In this document: in pieces, positions 1-8,382 of the stretch
Layout of the letters: the number at the start of each line of letters is the position of its first letter
How positions within the stretch are numbered: position 1 is the stretch's first letter
Source: Sabulitectum sp964604135
GTDB taxonomy: Bacteria > Fermentibacterota > Fermentibacteria > Fermentibacterales > JCC-6
Direction of reading: 5' to 3'
Assembly (NCBI GenBank): GCA_964604135.1
Contig: CAZRXU010000067.1
Coordinates: forward strand, 1 to 14,575
DNA: 14,575 nt
Position numbers and translations under genes: made by a program
The notes under the pieces: generated by a model
The model's input: the letters and a program-made list of their open reading frames with translations, nothing else
Told to the model about the DNA's origin: nothing
The model's database searches: none

Positions 1-849
1 GCTCTTCTTGCTGTGGCCGACCCTGGAGACCGGGCAATAGTGCTTGAGCCCTACTACTTTGATCATATTTTCGCCATTCAGTTTTCCAGTCTGGAGCTGG
101 ACTCAATTCCAATGGTTGAAGACTCCGGCTGGGCCGTTCCATGGGATGAACTTGAACGCAGAGTTCCCGGAGCAAAAGTTATGGTTCTGGTGAACCCGGG
201 AAACCCCACAGGGGCAGTGCTTACCGAACAGGAAATACGGAGGATCGTAAACCTTACCTGGGAAAACAACTGCACTCTGATAATTGACGAAACCTACGAG
301 CAGTTCAACTTTACAGGCAGCTCACACCATCCCTGGATTGAAACAAAACAGGACCATGTTCTTACTCTGGGCAGCTTTTCGAAGAGTTTCAGTTTGTCGG
401 GCTGGCGTCTGGGATACCTGTTCGGTGCCGATCACATTCTGACGCAGGCTTTGAAAATACAGGATTCTGTGGTAATCTGCCCGTCAACTCCAGGACAAAT
501 TCTTCTTGAGGAATGCTTGAGCATTGAAGGCTGGGTCGAGAACAGATCCGCAGAAGTCCGCTACCGGCTTGACCTCTGCAGAGACGCCATGGAAAAAGCT
601 GAAGGGCTGGAGTGGAGAGAAGCTGGCGGAGGTTTCTTCACTCTGGCAAAAACACCAGACACCATCGATGCCTATGCACTGGCGGATCATCTTGTAAGTG
701 AATACTCCATAGCAGCCATCCCGGGGGATGCCTTCGGCAACTCGGGAAAGCACCATCTCAGATTCAGTTTCGGGTGTCTTTCAGATGATGAGCTGAAGCC
801 TGCAATGTCTGCGCTGGCAACGGTTAACCTTAGCAATTCTGCTCTTTAA
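1..849 (+). CDS. Class I/II PLP-dependent aminotransferase, 5' end missing
   Basis: The frame is open from base 1 (Ala-Leu-Leu-Ala-Val-Ala-Asp-Pro-Gly-Asp), so the gene starts upstream of the window. The 282 visible codons cover most of a fold-type I aminotransferase; roughly 80-110 N-terminal residues are missing compared with a usual 380-400. Counting from the first visible codon, the sequence shows the NPGNPTG motif near 65-71, IIDETY with the pyridine-binding Asp96 and Tyr99, SFSKSFSLSGWR with the Schiff-base Lys128, and the C-terminal HHLRFSFG with the substrate carboxylate-binding Arg254. These are the marks of the aspartate/aromatic aminotransferase (Iγ-like) group; the amino-acid substrate cannot be read from sequence. 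The last 20 nt overlap the convergent DUF4416 gene and no terminator separates them. A GTG at 13 could be mistaken for a start, but the frame is conserved before it. Confidence 0.93.
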   Translation, partial: ALLAVADPGDRAIVLEPYYFDHIFAIQFSSLELDSIPMVEDSGWAVPWDELERRVPGAKVMVLVNPGNPTGAVLTEQEIRRIVNLTWENNCTLIIDETYEQFNFTGSSHHPWIETKQDHVLTLGSFSKSFSLSGWRLGYLFGADHILTQALKIQDSVVICPSTPGQILLEECLSIEGWVENRSAEVRYRLDLCRDAMEKAEGLEWREAGGGFFTLAKTPDTIDAYALADHLVSEYSIAAIPGDAFGNSGKHHLRFSFGCLSDDELKPAMSALATVNLSNSAL

Positions 850-1363
850 GAAGTTTCCTAAGCAACTGTTTTGCGTTACTGAAGAAACTGTTGAATCTGC
901 CGTCGATAAAGTCGGCAAAACTGTGCACAGGCCCGTGAAATCCACCGTTTCTGTACACCAGACAGGTGTGTGCGAAAACACCCTCACCCATGTATATCTT
1001 GTCAGGTGCCTGTTTGAAACTGGCCAGAACCAGCTTGCCGTGGTCAAGGTAGCCGGGATCTATATTAACCACCCTTTTATCGCCTGAAGCCCCTTTCTTT
1101 TCCAGTTCGGCACACTGTGTTTTCCAGTGTGGCAGCTCTGACGGATCGCGGAGCGGAGCAAAGCAAAGCCAGACCCGAAACAGGTCTGCACCCATCTCAC
1201 CTTTGTAGTAGTCGGTCATATCAAAAGGAAATGGATCACTGAAAAGAACCACTTCTCCCAGCAGAAGCTGCAGTTGTGAAAGAACCCGCTTGAGGTGTAA
1301 TCTGTGGGAGTACAGAACACTGACCACAGGCAGAACCGGTGGAAACTGTAGCGGCGCAGACAT
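830..1363 (-). CDS. DUF4416 family protein
   Basis: This is a 177-residue protein of unknown function. It is recognised from conserved blocks of the DUF4416 family: FPFDMTDYYKGEMG (residues 45-58), VNIDPGYLDHGKLVLAS (99-115) and the block starting KIYMGEGVFAHTCLVY (122-138). The length is normal for the family. There is no signal peptide or membrane segment, so it is probably cytosolic. The start ATG shares one base with the stop of the upstream NAT-like gene (TGATG), and an AGGGA stretch lies about 9-13 nt upstream, which implies translational coupling. Its 3' end overlaps the convergent aminotransferase by 20 nt. The biochemical function is not established, and its pairing here with an acyltransferase-fold enzyme does not settle it. 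Confidence 0.9.
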   Translation of the reverse strand: MSAPLQFPPVLPVVSVLYSHRLHLKRVLSQLQLLLGEVVLFSDPFPFDMTDYYKGEMGADLFRVWLCFAPLRDPSELPHWKTQCAELEKKGASGDKRVVNIDPGYLDHGKLVLASFKQAPDKIYMGEGVFAHTCLVYRNGGFHGPVHSFADFIDGRFNSFFSNAKQLLRKLLKEQNC

Positions 1364-2145
1364 CAGCTATTTCCCTGCTTCTGCCGCTGAAGCTGCGCCC
1401 AGGCGGCACGGGCTACTTCCACAGATACACCGAATACTTCACTGATCTCCTGCGGGTAGTCCCTGCGAATGTTACGGTTTCTGTTTCCAAACCCGTCTAC
1501 AGTCCTCAAATTTCCATTGTGGGCACTGATTCTTCCACCTGAGGAACCTGTTCTGTTGAGGTAAAGGCTGTTCATTCCAGCAGAGTTAAACGAATTCCTC
1601 CAATACTGAACAAACTCATCACGGGAAACCCGGCGGGAGTCCAGCCGGTATCTTAAAAGTTTCCCTCCGTTTTCCTGTGTATGAAGCTCCCATCCTCCCT
1701 CTACCGGAGTCCATAACATCCTCCTCTCTGCGGTAATTATTTCACCTACACCAGTATCAGAGAGCTTGACTGCACCGGGAACAATGTAGCCCGGATCCAG
1801 AATAAACCTGCCTGCTTCACCCTCTACAAGCAGGGCACAGTGGGTGTTCATCCTGCCGCTTATGTGGCCGGTAAGCGGTCTTGTGTACAGCCCGCAGGCT
1901 TTCATAATTGCACCAAGTGTTTCAGTAAGGGAATAACAGGTTCCCCCTGTTCCATTGTTCACATACCCGCTCATTACCTCATCAGCCAGTCTGGGACGGT
2001 CTTCTCCAGAAGAATGAACAAGAAACTTGGTCAGGTTCTCCCACGGGATGCCTGAAAACACCTCGCCTATTCTGTGTATGTCCGCGGCTCTTCTGCCCGG
2101 ACAGACATTGAAATGTTCAAAGAATATCTCAGCTGCTTTTTCCAT
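1363..2145 (-). CDS. Arylamine N-acetyltransferase-like (NAT / transglutaminase-fold) protein
   Basis: This 260-residue protein has the arrangement of the arylamine N-acetyltransferase family. GIPWENLTK (32-40) matches the (I/P)FENL block, GGTCYSL carries the nucleophile Cys70, THCALLVE carries His102, and ILDPGY carries Asp117, giving the Cys-His-Asp triad of the cysteine-protease-like fold. Family members transfer acetyl from acetyl-CoA to aromatic amines or hydrazines, or act on related acyl substrates. The match is to triad and fold rather than to close NAT sequence (RGG-C is NGTGGTC here), so another transglutaminase-like activity is possible. Length is close to the usual 260-280. The ATG at 2145 has no Shine-Dalgarno box; a TATAAT ends 6 nt before it, which suggests a leaderless message. 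It is followed by DUF4416 with a 1-nt overlap. Confidence 0.78.
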   Translation of the reverse strand: MEKAAEIFFEHFNVCPGRRAADIHRIGEVFSGIPWENLTKFLVHSSGEDRPRLADEVMSGYVNNGTGGTCYSLTETLGAIMKACGLYTRPLTGHISGRMNTHCALLVEGEAGRFILDPGYIVPGAVKLSDTGVGEIITAERRMLWTPVEGGWELHTQENGGKLLRYRLDSRRVSRDEFVQYWRNSFNSAGMNSLYLNRTGSSGGRISAHNGNLRTVDGFGNRNRNIRRDYPQEISEVFGVSVEVARAAWAQLQRQKQGNS

Positions 2146-2151
2146 GGGTTT

Positions 2152-2159
2152 ATTATAAT
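2152..2159. promoter_or_regulatory. Palindromic ATTATAAT: shared -10 box of divergent genes
   Basis: The 38-nt gap between the NAT-like gene (-) and the radical SAM gene (+) holds ATTATAAT, which is its own reverse complement. It therefore gives a perfect TATAAT on both strands (2154-2159 on +, 2152-2157 on -). On the minus strand the predicted start of transcription falls at or next to the ATG at 2145. On the plus strand it falls about 18 nt before the TTG. No good -35 box stands at 16-18 nt on either side, so activity is an inference from position and sequence. Confidence 0.45.
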
Positions 2160-2183
2160 TGCCGCAACAGAAATGAGCTGAGC

Positions 2184-3131
2184 TTGAACAAGAACAGGTA
2201 CTACTCCCTTAATTCATACTTCAGAAACACCTTCGGAGAAAAGGTGTACAAGGTTAGCATTGCAGGCGGCTTTACCTGCCCGACAAGAGACGGAACAAGG
2301 GGTACCGGAGGCTGCGCCTTCTGCAACCCTGCAGGCAGTGAACCCATGCATTACAAGCCCGGCATGTCTGTTACCAGTCAGCTTGAACTGGCCACCAATT
2401 ACGTACGAGAAAGACACGAGACAAACCACTTTCTTGCCTATTTTCAGGATTACACAACAACTCACAAAGATGTGAAGAATCTGGAAAAGCTGTACCGCCA
2501 GGCGCTGAACTTTCCCGGAATTCGAGGCCTGGCCCTGTGCACAAGACCGGACTGCCTTGATAATGATGTGCTTGACCTTCTTGAAGACATTTCCAGAGAA
2601 ACATTTGTCTGGGTTGAACTTGGAGTTCAGAGTGGATGTGACCTGACTCTTGTGCGTATGAACAGAGGCCACACCGTCTACGATTCTGAAAAAGCGTTTG
2701 AGAAACTGCATGCAAGAAACATAAGAACCGCCGCGCACGTTATTCTTGGATACCCCGGTGAAACAGTAGAAGAAGCCATGACAACCGCCAGCCTGGTAAA
2801 CAGATCCAGCACTGCAGGGGTAAAACTCCAGAACCTTCATATACTAAAAAATACACTGCTGGCGGAACAGTACAGCCGCGATGAATTCACCCTGATGGAG
2901 AGAAGCGAATACGCGGAACTGGCAGCAGATTTCCTGGAGCGGATCAGACCGGATATTGTTGTACAGCGTGTAACCGGCGAAGCGCCTCCCAGAATGCTTG
3001 TGGCACCTCACTGGGCGATCAACAAACTTGCTGTGATGAACAGAGTAAGAAGAGAGCTGATGTACAGAGATTCGTGGCAGGGAAAGCTTCTTGGTTACTC
3101 TCTGAGCAAAATACCATCCGTTAAAAACTGA
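2184..3131 (+). CDS. Radical SAM protein, YhcC/YtqA type (TIGR01212 family)
   Basis: This 315-residue protein begins NRYYSLNSYFRNTFGEKVYK, the typical N-terminus of the TIGR01212 radical SAM family (E. coli YhcC, B. subtilis YtqA). The [4Fe-4S]-binding cysteines are in TCPTRDGT...GGCAFC: Cys32, Cys44 and Cys47. The CX11CX2C spacing is longer than the classical CX3CX2C but is normal for this family. Downstream, VWVELGVQSG (about 148-157) and HVILGYPGE (about 185-193) match Elp3-like radical SAM cores. Members are presumed to make 5'-deoxyadenosyl radicals, possibly for tRNA modification; the exact reaction is not known to me. The start is TTG: no ATG is available in frame before residue 65 or so, and this start gives the family's normal N-terminus. 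The Shine-Dalgarno box is weak. A terminator follows at 3239. Confidence 0.92.
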   Translation: MNKNRYYSLNSYFRNTFGEKVYKVSIAGGFTCPTRDGTRGTGGCAFCNPAGSEPMHYKPGMSVTSQLELATNYVRERHETNHFLAYFQDYTTTHKDVKNLEKLYRQALNFPGIRGLALCTRPDCLDNDVLDLLEDISRETFVWVELGVQSGCDLTLVRMNRGHTVYDSEKAFEKLHARNIRTAAHVILGYPGETVEEAMTTASLVNRSSTAGVKLQNLHILKNTLLAEQYSRDEFTLMERSEYAELAADFLERIRPDIVVQRVTGEAPPRMLVAPHWAINKLAVMNRVRRELMYRDSWQGKLLGYSLSKIPSVKN

Positions 3132-3388
3132 ATTCATTGAAGCAGGAACAATGGTACATTGAAGCACTATAGGTAAGTGTTCGGCGCGGGATCCCTCCTC
3201 CTGCAATGAACACCCTGTCAGGAGTTTGTGTCACGAAGGGAACTCGACGAAAGCCAAATTCGCCGGGTTCCTTTTGCGTACCATGAAAGCACTTTGTGTA
3301 GTTTGAATCGTTGCCCTCTGTTGTGGTTTCTTTGTAGATTAGCCATTCTCCCGTTTCATAGTTTTATTTACCCGTATGGAGGCTCCAG
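3132..3388 (+). other. Gap between radical SAM gene and asnS: terminator, short repeats, asnS leader
   Basis: The 257-nt gap encodes no supported protein. Its first part has two copies of CATTGAAGCA (3135-3144 and 3157-3166, start-to-start 22 nt) and an 8/10 copy, CATGAAAGCA, at 3282-3291. A small inverted repeat, CAATG-GTA-CATTG, spans 3149-3161, and a CTCCTG/CAGGAG stem flanks a 15-nt loop just before the terminator at 3239. The asnS Shine-Dalgarno box GGAGG is at 3378-3382, 6 nt before the ATG. The only promoter-like pair I see is TTGCCC (3311-3316), 18 nt, TAGATT (3335-3340), which is weak. The AGGGTGGNACC consensus of a T-box antiterminator is absent. Confidence 0.5.
3239..3275 (+). terminator. 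Rho-independent terminator after the radical SAM gene
   Basis: GGAACTCGACG (3239-3249) pairs with CGCCGGGTTCC (3261-3271), giving an 11-position stem with one A-C mismatch and one G-T wobble around an 11-nt loop. TTTT follows at 3272-3275. AAG before the stem can extend pairing into the T run. It lies 108 nt after the stop of the radical SAM gene, and separates that gene from asnS. Confidence 0.7.
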
Positions 3389-4771
3389 ATGATCCGTCGA
3401 AACACCATTGATTCAATACTGGGTGGAACCTGCACCAGCGGTACTGCAACAGTTTACGGCTGGGTAAAAACTGCCAGAACCGGTAAAAGCGTTGCTTTTG
3501 CATCTCTTAATGATGGATCGACCTCAGCAAATCTGCAGGTGGTGTTTGACAGAGCCTCGTTTCCGGCAGAGAAGCTTTCCGCTCTTCTCACCGGTGCGTG
3601 TATAAAGGTAACAGGAACTGTTGTTGAAAGCCAGGGAAAAGAGCAGACAGTTGAAATTTCCGCAGATGATCTTGAAATTATCGGACCAGTAGACAGCGAG
3701 TACCCTCTTCAAAAGAAAAGGCACTCACTGGAATTCCTCAGAACAATGCCCCATCTCCGTTCCAGAACAAACACCCTTGGAAGCGTGCTCAGAGTAAGCC
3801 ATCATATTTCCATGGCAATACACAGCTTCTTTGATACAAACGGCTTCTTCAATGTTCACACACCATTTATAACAGAGAGCGACTGTGAAGGTGCAGGAGA
3901 AACTTTTCAACTGACCACTCTTCCTCTGGACTTGCTGCCCATGAAAAACGGCAAGGTTGAGTACGAAAAAGACTACTTCAAAAAGAAGGCCTTTCTCACA
4001 GTAAGCGGCCAGCTTGAAGCGGAGCCGTTCGCCCTGTCTCTTGGCAAGGTCTATACCTTCGGACCCACTTTTCGCGCAGACCCGTCTGACACAAGAATAC
4101 ATGGTGCCGAGTTCTGGATGCTGGAACCTGAAATGGCGTTCTTCGATCTGGAAGACAACCTGAAACTCATAGAAAAATTTGTGAAATTCACCGCTTCCTA
4201 CCTCATGGACAAATGCAGCGATGACATTGCGTTCTTCACCAGGTTCTTTGAAAAAAGCCTGCCTGAGCGTTACAGATCGCTGCTGGACAATAACTTTGGA
4301 AAAATCACCTACACACAGGCGATAGAGATTATCAGGTCAATCCCCGACAGGTTTGAAACTGTCCCACAGTGGGGAGACGACCTTGCAACCGAGCACGAGA
4401 GATACCTGGCGGAAAAATACTTTGGTAAGCCAGTGTTTGTTATCGACTACCCGGCATCTATGAAGCCTTTCTACATGTATGTGAATGATGACGGAAAAAC
4501 AGTGGGTGCCTGCGATCTTCTGGCACCTGGAGTAGGGGAACTTGTCGGGGGGAGCCAGAGAGAGCACAGACTTCCCATTCTGGAAAAAAGAGCAGTTGAA
4601 CAGGGTCTTGATATGGATACTTACAGATGGTACATGGAACTTCGACGCTGGGGTACCGCGCCACACGCTGGTTTCGGCCTGGGCTTCGAGAGGCTTCTTA
4701 TGTACTTAACCGGTATGGACAACATCCGTGATGTTGTTCCATTTCCAAGAACTTTCGGAAAAATGTATTAA
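3389..4771 (+). CDS. asnS: Asparaginyl-tRNA synthetase
   Basis: This 460-residue class IIb aminoacyl-tRNA synthetase activates asparagine with ATP and charges tRNA-Asn in the cytosol. An N-terminal OB-fold anticodon-binding domain (about 15-105; VYGWVKTAR at 22-30) is followed by the class II catalytic core. Motif 2 is FRADPSDTRIHGAEFWMLEPE (228-248), and motif 3 is GFGLGFERLL (428-437) with the ATP-binding Arg435. The ending GMDNIRDVVPFPRT is typical of AsnRS: AspRS has a different motif-2 context and ends in LIAFPK-like sequence. ITESDCEGAGETF (161-173) is also an AsnRS block. Length is normal. The ATG is set by GGAGG 6 nt upstream. The oxidoreductase gene follows after only 28 nt without a terminator, so the two may be co-transcribed. 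Confidence 0.96.
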   Translation: MIRRNTIDSILGGTCTSGTATVYGWVKTARTGKSVAFASLNDGSTSANLQVVFDRASFPAEKLSALLTGACIKVTGTVVESQGKEQTVEISADDLEIIGPVDSEYPLQKKRHSLEFLRTMPHLRSRTNTLGSVLRVSHHISMAIHSFFDTNGFFNVHTPFITESDCEGAGETFQLTTLPLDLLPMKNGKVEYEKDYFKKKAFLTVSGQLEAEPFALSLGKVYTFGPTFRADPSDTRIHGAEFWMLEPEMAFFDLEDNLKLIEKFVKFTASYLMDKCSDDIAFFTRFFEKSLPERYRSLLDNNFGKITYTQAIEIIRSIPDRFETVPQWGDDLATEHERYLAEKYFGKPVFVIDYPASMKPFYMYVNDDGKTVGACDLLAPGVGELVGGSQREHRLPILEKRAVEQGLDMDTYRWYMELRRWGTAPHAGFGLGFERLLMYLTGMDNIRDVVPFPRTFGKMY

Positions 4772-4799
4772 TCAATAACTCTAGCGAAAGCTGGTAATC

Positions 4800-7700
4800 A
4801 TGAGCAGACAAATGATAACGATTGACGGTAACGAAGCCGCAGCGCGTGTCGCTCACAAGCTCAGCGAAGTTGTGGCGATTTACCCTATCACGCCTTCGAG
4901 CCCCATGGGCGAGCACAGTGACACCTGGTCATCCAGAGGACAGAAAAACATCTGGGGAACAGTACCCCTGGTGCAGGAAATGCAGAGCGAAGGCGGAGCC
5001 TCAGCTACAGTACACGGAGCTCTTCAGACAGGAGCCCTTACAACAACATTTACAGCCAGCCAGGGTCTTCTTCTGATGATACCCACCATGTACAAGATTG
5101 CCGGCGAGCTTACGCCCACAGTTTTTCATGTTGCAGCCAGAAGTCTTGCTGCTCAGGCACTTTCCATTTTTGGCGACCACAGCGATGTGATGGCTGTAAG
5201 AAACACTGGCTTCGGCCTGCTGTCCAGCGCCAGCGTTCAGGAAGTAACAGATCTCGCTGCCATAGCACACGCTGCCACTTTAAAAAGCCGAATTCCGTTT
5301 GTTCACTTCTTTGACGGTTTCAGAACCAGCCATGAGATTCAGAAAATTGAAGCTCTGGATGACGATGTTCTAAAGAAAATGATTGACGATGAACTGGTTT
5401 ACGCCCATCGCATGCGGGGTCTTAATCCCAACAAACCCGTGGTTCGCGGCACAAGTCAGAACCCTGATGTGTACTTCCAGGGCCGTGAAAGTGTAAACCC
5501 GTACTATGAGGCAGCCCCTGCAATTGTACAGGAGTACATGGATCTGTTCGGCAAACTCACAGGCAGACACTACCACCTGTTCGACTATGTGGGAGATCCC
5601 GATGCCGAGCACATAATGGTTCTTATGGGCTCCGGCTGTGAGGTTGCCCATGAAACAGTAGAATACCTAGCAGCAAATGGCGAAAAAGTAGGTGTTATCA
5701 AGGTTCGTCTCTACAGACCATTCGATGCGTCAGCACTTCTTTCAGCTATCCCCGAAACCGTAAAAACCGTAAGTGTTCTCGACCGAACAAAGGAACCCGG
5801 TAACGATGGTGAACCACTCTACAAAGATATCAGTACAGCACTCAGAGCAGCTGGTAGAACGTCTGTAAAGGTTGTTGGCGGCAGATTCGGCCTTTCCAGC
5901 AAAGAGTTCACACCTGCGTCTGTAAAAGGTGTTTTCAACAATGCTCAGGGTGATCTGAAAAACAGTTTCACTGTTGGCATAGTTGACGACTTGACCTATT
6001 CAAGCATCGAAATACCAAACTTTGACTTCAAAACAGAGGGGCTTATACAGGCTGTTTTCATGGGCCTGGGCTCAGACGGTACAGTTGGTGCCAACAAGAA
6101 CAGCATAAAAATTATCGGGGAAACAACCGACAACTACGCTCAGGGTTACTTCGTATACGACTCGAAGAAGGCTGGTGCTCTTACAGTAAGCCACCTTCGG
6201 TTCGGCCCGGAAAAAATCAGGCGCACATGCCTTATTGAGCAGGCGGGTTTTGTCGCCTGTCATCAGACTGTGTTTATCGAGAAGTACGATATTCTGCACT
6301 ACGCAGCAGATGGGGCCACCTTTCTTCTTAACACTCCCTACGGGCCTGAAGAAATATGGGACAACCTTCCCAAGACAATCCAGGCTGCAATGATAGAAAA
6401 GAACATAGAGTTCTATGTTATTGATGCCTACAAAGTGGCTAATGAAACTGGTATGGGCGTGATGATCAACACCATTATGCAGACCTGCTTCTTTGCCATC
6501 AGCGGTGTACTTGAAAGGAACGAGGCAATAGGCAGAATCAAAGATGCCATCAAAAAGTCATACGGCAAAAAAGGCAAAGATGTTGTTGAGAAAAACTTTG
6601 CAGCAGTTGATCACGCTTTGGCTGGCCTTCACAAAGTTACCTGTCCCTGCGAGCCTTCAAGCGAAATTGCACTTCCCCCTGCGGTTCCTGCAGAAGCCCC
6701 TGAATTCGTTCAGAATGTAACTGCAACAATCATGGCCCAGAAAGGCAATGATATTCCGGTAAGTGCCATGCCTGCAGATGGTACATGGCCAACCGCCACC
6801 ACCCAGTGGGAAAAGAGAAACATTGCTCTTGAAATACCTGTGTGGGATCCGGAAGTGTGCATACAGTGCGGCCTTTGCAATCTGGTGTGCCCCCACGCAG
6901 CCATCAGAATGAAATACTACGATGGAGCCGTGCTTGAAAACGCCCCTGAAACCTTCAAATCCGCAGACGGAAACACAAAATTCAAGGCATACAAGTTCAC
7001 CAACCAGATAGCACCTGAAGACTGCACCGGGTGCGGCGCGTGCGTGCATGTATGCCCGGCCAGAAACAGAACTGTTGAAGGAAAGAAAGCCATCAACATG
7101 CAGCCCCAGTCTCCCCTCAGGCTCGATGAGGTTGAAAACTACAAGTTCTTCCTTGAAATCCCCGATTTTGACAGAACAGAGCTCAACCTTACAACGGTGA
7201 AAGAAAGCCAGCTCTTGCGACCTCTCTTCGAATACAGCGGAGCATGCGCGGGATGCGGTGAAACACCCTATGTGAAACTTCTAAGTCAGCTTTTCGGCGA
7301 CAGGGCAGTTATAGCAAATGCAACAGGGTGCTCTTCCATCTACGGCGGCAACCTTCCAACAACACCTTACGCCAAAGACCTTTCAGGAAGAGGACCTGCG
7401 TGGAACAACAGCCTGTTTGAAGATGCCGCCGAGTTCGGTTACGGATTCCGTCTTACTACAGACAAACACACGGAAACCGCCGTTGAACTCATAACAGGAA
7501 TGGCCAGCAGCCTTGACGAAAATCTGGTAGACACCCTTCTTAATTCCAGCATAAAAACAGAGCTTGAGATTGCACAGCAGCGCGAGAGGGTTGAGTACCT
7601 GAAAAAGGCACTTGCTGATATCGATACACCGCAGGCACGCCATCTTGAAACTCTGGCTGATTACTTTGTTCCCCGCTCTGTCTGGATCATTGGTGGAGAT

Positions 7701-8333
7701 GGCTGGGCGTACGACATAGGCTACGGAGGCCTCGACCATGTTCTTGCCCAGGGGCGCAATGTGAATGTTCTGGTGCTGGACACCGGCGTTTACTCAAACA
7801 CCGGAGGACAGTGCTCCAAGGCCACACCCATGGGGGCAGTTGCAAAATTTGCAGCAGCAGGCAAACCAATGCCTAAAAAAGACCTGGCCATGATCAGCAT
7901 GACATACGGCAACATCTATGTGGCACAGGTGGCAATGGGCGCAAACTGGAACCAGACAGTAAAGGCATTCAACGAGGCAGAGAGCTTCAACGGTCCCTCG
8001 CTGATAATTGCATACAGCCATTGTATAGCACACGGAATCAACATGACAAAGGGAATGGATGAGCACAAACTTGCTGTAAACAGCGGTATGTGGCCTCTGT
8101 TCCGATTTGACCCCAGAAAAACGGAGCTTGGCGAGTCTCCACTGCAGCTTGACAGCAGAAAGCCATCGATACCTTTCCACAAACTGGCTGAAGCTGAAGG
8201 CAGATGGAGCTCTCTGTTGCGCAGCAACCCTGTACACGCTGAAGAGCTTCTTGCCGAAGCCCAGAAAGATGTAGAGAAGAGGTTCCACTTGTACGAACAG
8301 ATGGCAAAGATGGACTGGTCCGGAGAAAAGTAG
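4800..8333 (+). CDS. nifJ: Pyruvate:ferredoxin (flavodoxin) oxidoreductase, single-chain
   Basis: This 1177-residue homodimer-type PFOR oxidises pyruvate with CoA to acetyl-CoA and CO2 and passes electrons to ferredoxin or flavodoxin. The domain order is complete: N-terminal pyruvate/TPP pyrimidine domain (TIDGNEAAARVAHKLSEV, IYPITPSSPMGE near residues 28-39), CoA and gamma-type domains, then a two-cluster ferredoxin domain with CIQCGLCNLVCP (Cys687, 690, 693, 697) and CTGCGACVHVCP (Cys742, 745, 748, 752). The proximal cluster ligands are Cys816, 819, 844 and 1075, a constant +4 offset from Desulfovibrio africanus PFOR as I recall it. The TPP/Mg motif runs from GDG at 966-968 to Asn1000 in YSNTGGQ. 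Every cofactor ligand is present, so it should be active. The Shine-Dalgarno box is weak (GCTGG). Some organisms call this gene por. Confidence 0.96.
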   Translation: MSRQMITIDGNEAAARVAHKLSEVVAIYPITPSSPMGEHSDTWSSRGQKNIWGTVPLVQEMQSEGGASATVHGALQTGALTTTFTASQGLLLMIPTMYKIAGELTPTVFHVAARSLAAQALSIFGDHSDVMAVRNTGFGLLSSASVQEVTDLAAIAHAATLKSRIPFVHFFDGFRTSHEIQKIEALDDDVLKKMIDDELVYAHRMRGLNPNKPVVRGTSQNPDVYFQGRESVNPYYEAAPAIVQEYMDLFGKLTGRHYHLFDYVGDPDAEHIMVLMGSGCEVAHETVEYLAANGEKVGVIKVRLYRPFDASALLSAIPETVKTVSVLDRTKEPGNDGEPLYKDISTALRAAGRTSVKVVGGRFGLSSKEFTPASVKGVFNNAQGDLKNSFTVGIVDDLTYSSIEIPNFDFKTEGLIQAVFMGLGSDGTVGANKNSIKIIGETTDNYAQGYFVYDSKKAGALTVSHLRFGPEKIRRTCLIEQAGFVACHQTVFIEKYDILHYAADGATFLLNTPYGPEEIWDNLPKTIQAAMIEKNIEFYVIDAYKVANETGMGVMINTIMQTCFFAISGVLERNEAIGRIKDAIKKSYGKKGKDVVEKNFAAVDHALAGLHKVTCPCEPSSEIALPPAVPAEAPEFVQNVTATIMAQKGNDIPVSAMPADGTWPTATTQWEKRNIALEIPVWDPEVCIQCGLCNLVCPHAAIRMKYYDGAVLENAPETFKSADGNTKFKAYKFTNQIAPEDCTGCGACVHVCPARNRTVEGKKAINMQPQSPLRLDEVENYKFFLEIPDFDRTELNLTTVKESQLLRPLFEYSGACAGCGETPYVKLLSQLFGDRAVIANATGCSSIYGGNLPTTPYAKDLSGRGPAWNNSLFEDAAEFGYGFRLTTDKHTETAVELITGMASSLDENLVDTLLNSSIKTELEIAQQRERVEYLKKALADIDTPQARHLETLADYFVPRSVWIIGGDGWAYDIGYGGLDHVLAQGRNVNVLVLDTGVYSNTGGQCSKATPMGAVAKFAAAGKPMPKKDLAMISMTYGNIYVAQVAMGANWNQTVKAFNEAESFNGPSLIIAYSHCIAHGINMTKGMDEHKLAVNSGMWPLFRFDPRKTELGESPLQLDSRKPSIPFHKLAEAEGRWSSLLRSNPVHAEELLAEAQKDVEKRFHLYEQMAKMDWSGEK

Positions 8334-8354
8334 CCAGCCTTACTTACCACTCGG

Positions 8355-8382
8355 GGGGGAGGGCGAAAGCTCTTCCCCTTTT
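8355..8382 (+). terminator. Strong rho-independent terminator of the PFOR gene
   Basis: GGGGGAGGGC (8355-8364) and GCTCTTCCCC (8369-8378) form a 10-bp stem with no mismatch (two G-T wobbles), closed by a GAAA tetraloop of the GNRA type and followed by TTTT (8379-8382). It starts 21 nt after the PFOR stop. The T run is only on the plus-strand side, so it stops plus-strand transcripts; on the minus strand it would not act as a normal terminator for the NADK-like gene, whose stop codon it touches. Confidence 0.92.

Noticed and set aside
2214..2840. Long open frame on the minus strand within the radical SAM gene
   Set aside because: The opposite strand carries a full family-matching protein with the Cys ligands; the minus frame has no recognisable domain, no ribosome binding site and Cys/Val-rich composition typical of an antisense frame.
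3132..3388. T-box riboswitch before asnS
   Set aside because: The AGGGTGGNACCGCG antiterminator consensus and an Asn specifier loop are not seen; the hairpin at 3239 fits a plain terminator of the preceding gene.
7794..8350. Overlapping minus-strand frames at the 3' end of the oxidoreductase gene
   Set aside because: The plus-strand protein carries the TPP motif and cluster ligand there; the minus frames are Cys-rich with no family match.
8353..8382. Bidirectional terminator between the convergent PFOR and NADK-like genes
   Set aside because: The T run exists only for plus-strand transcripts; on the minus strand the hairpin is followed by C/G, so only one direction is supported.
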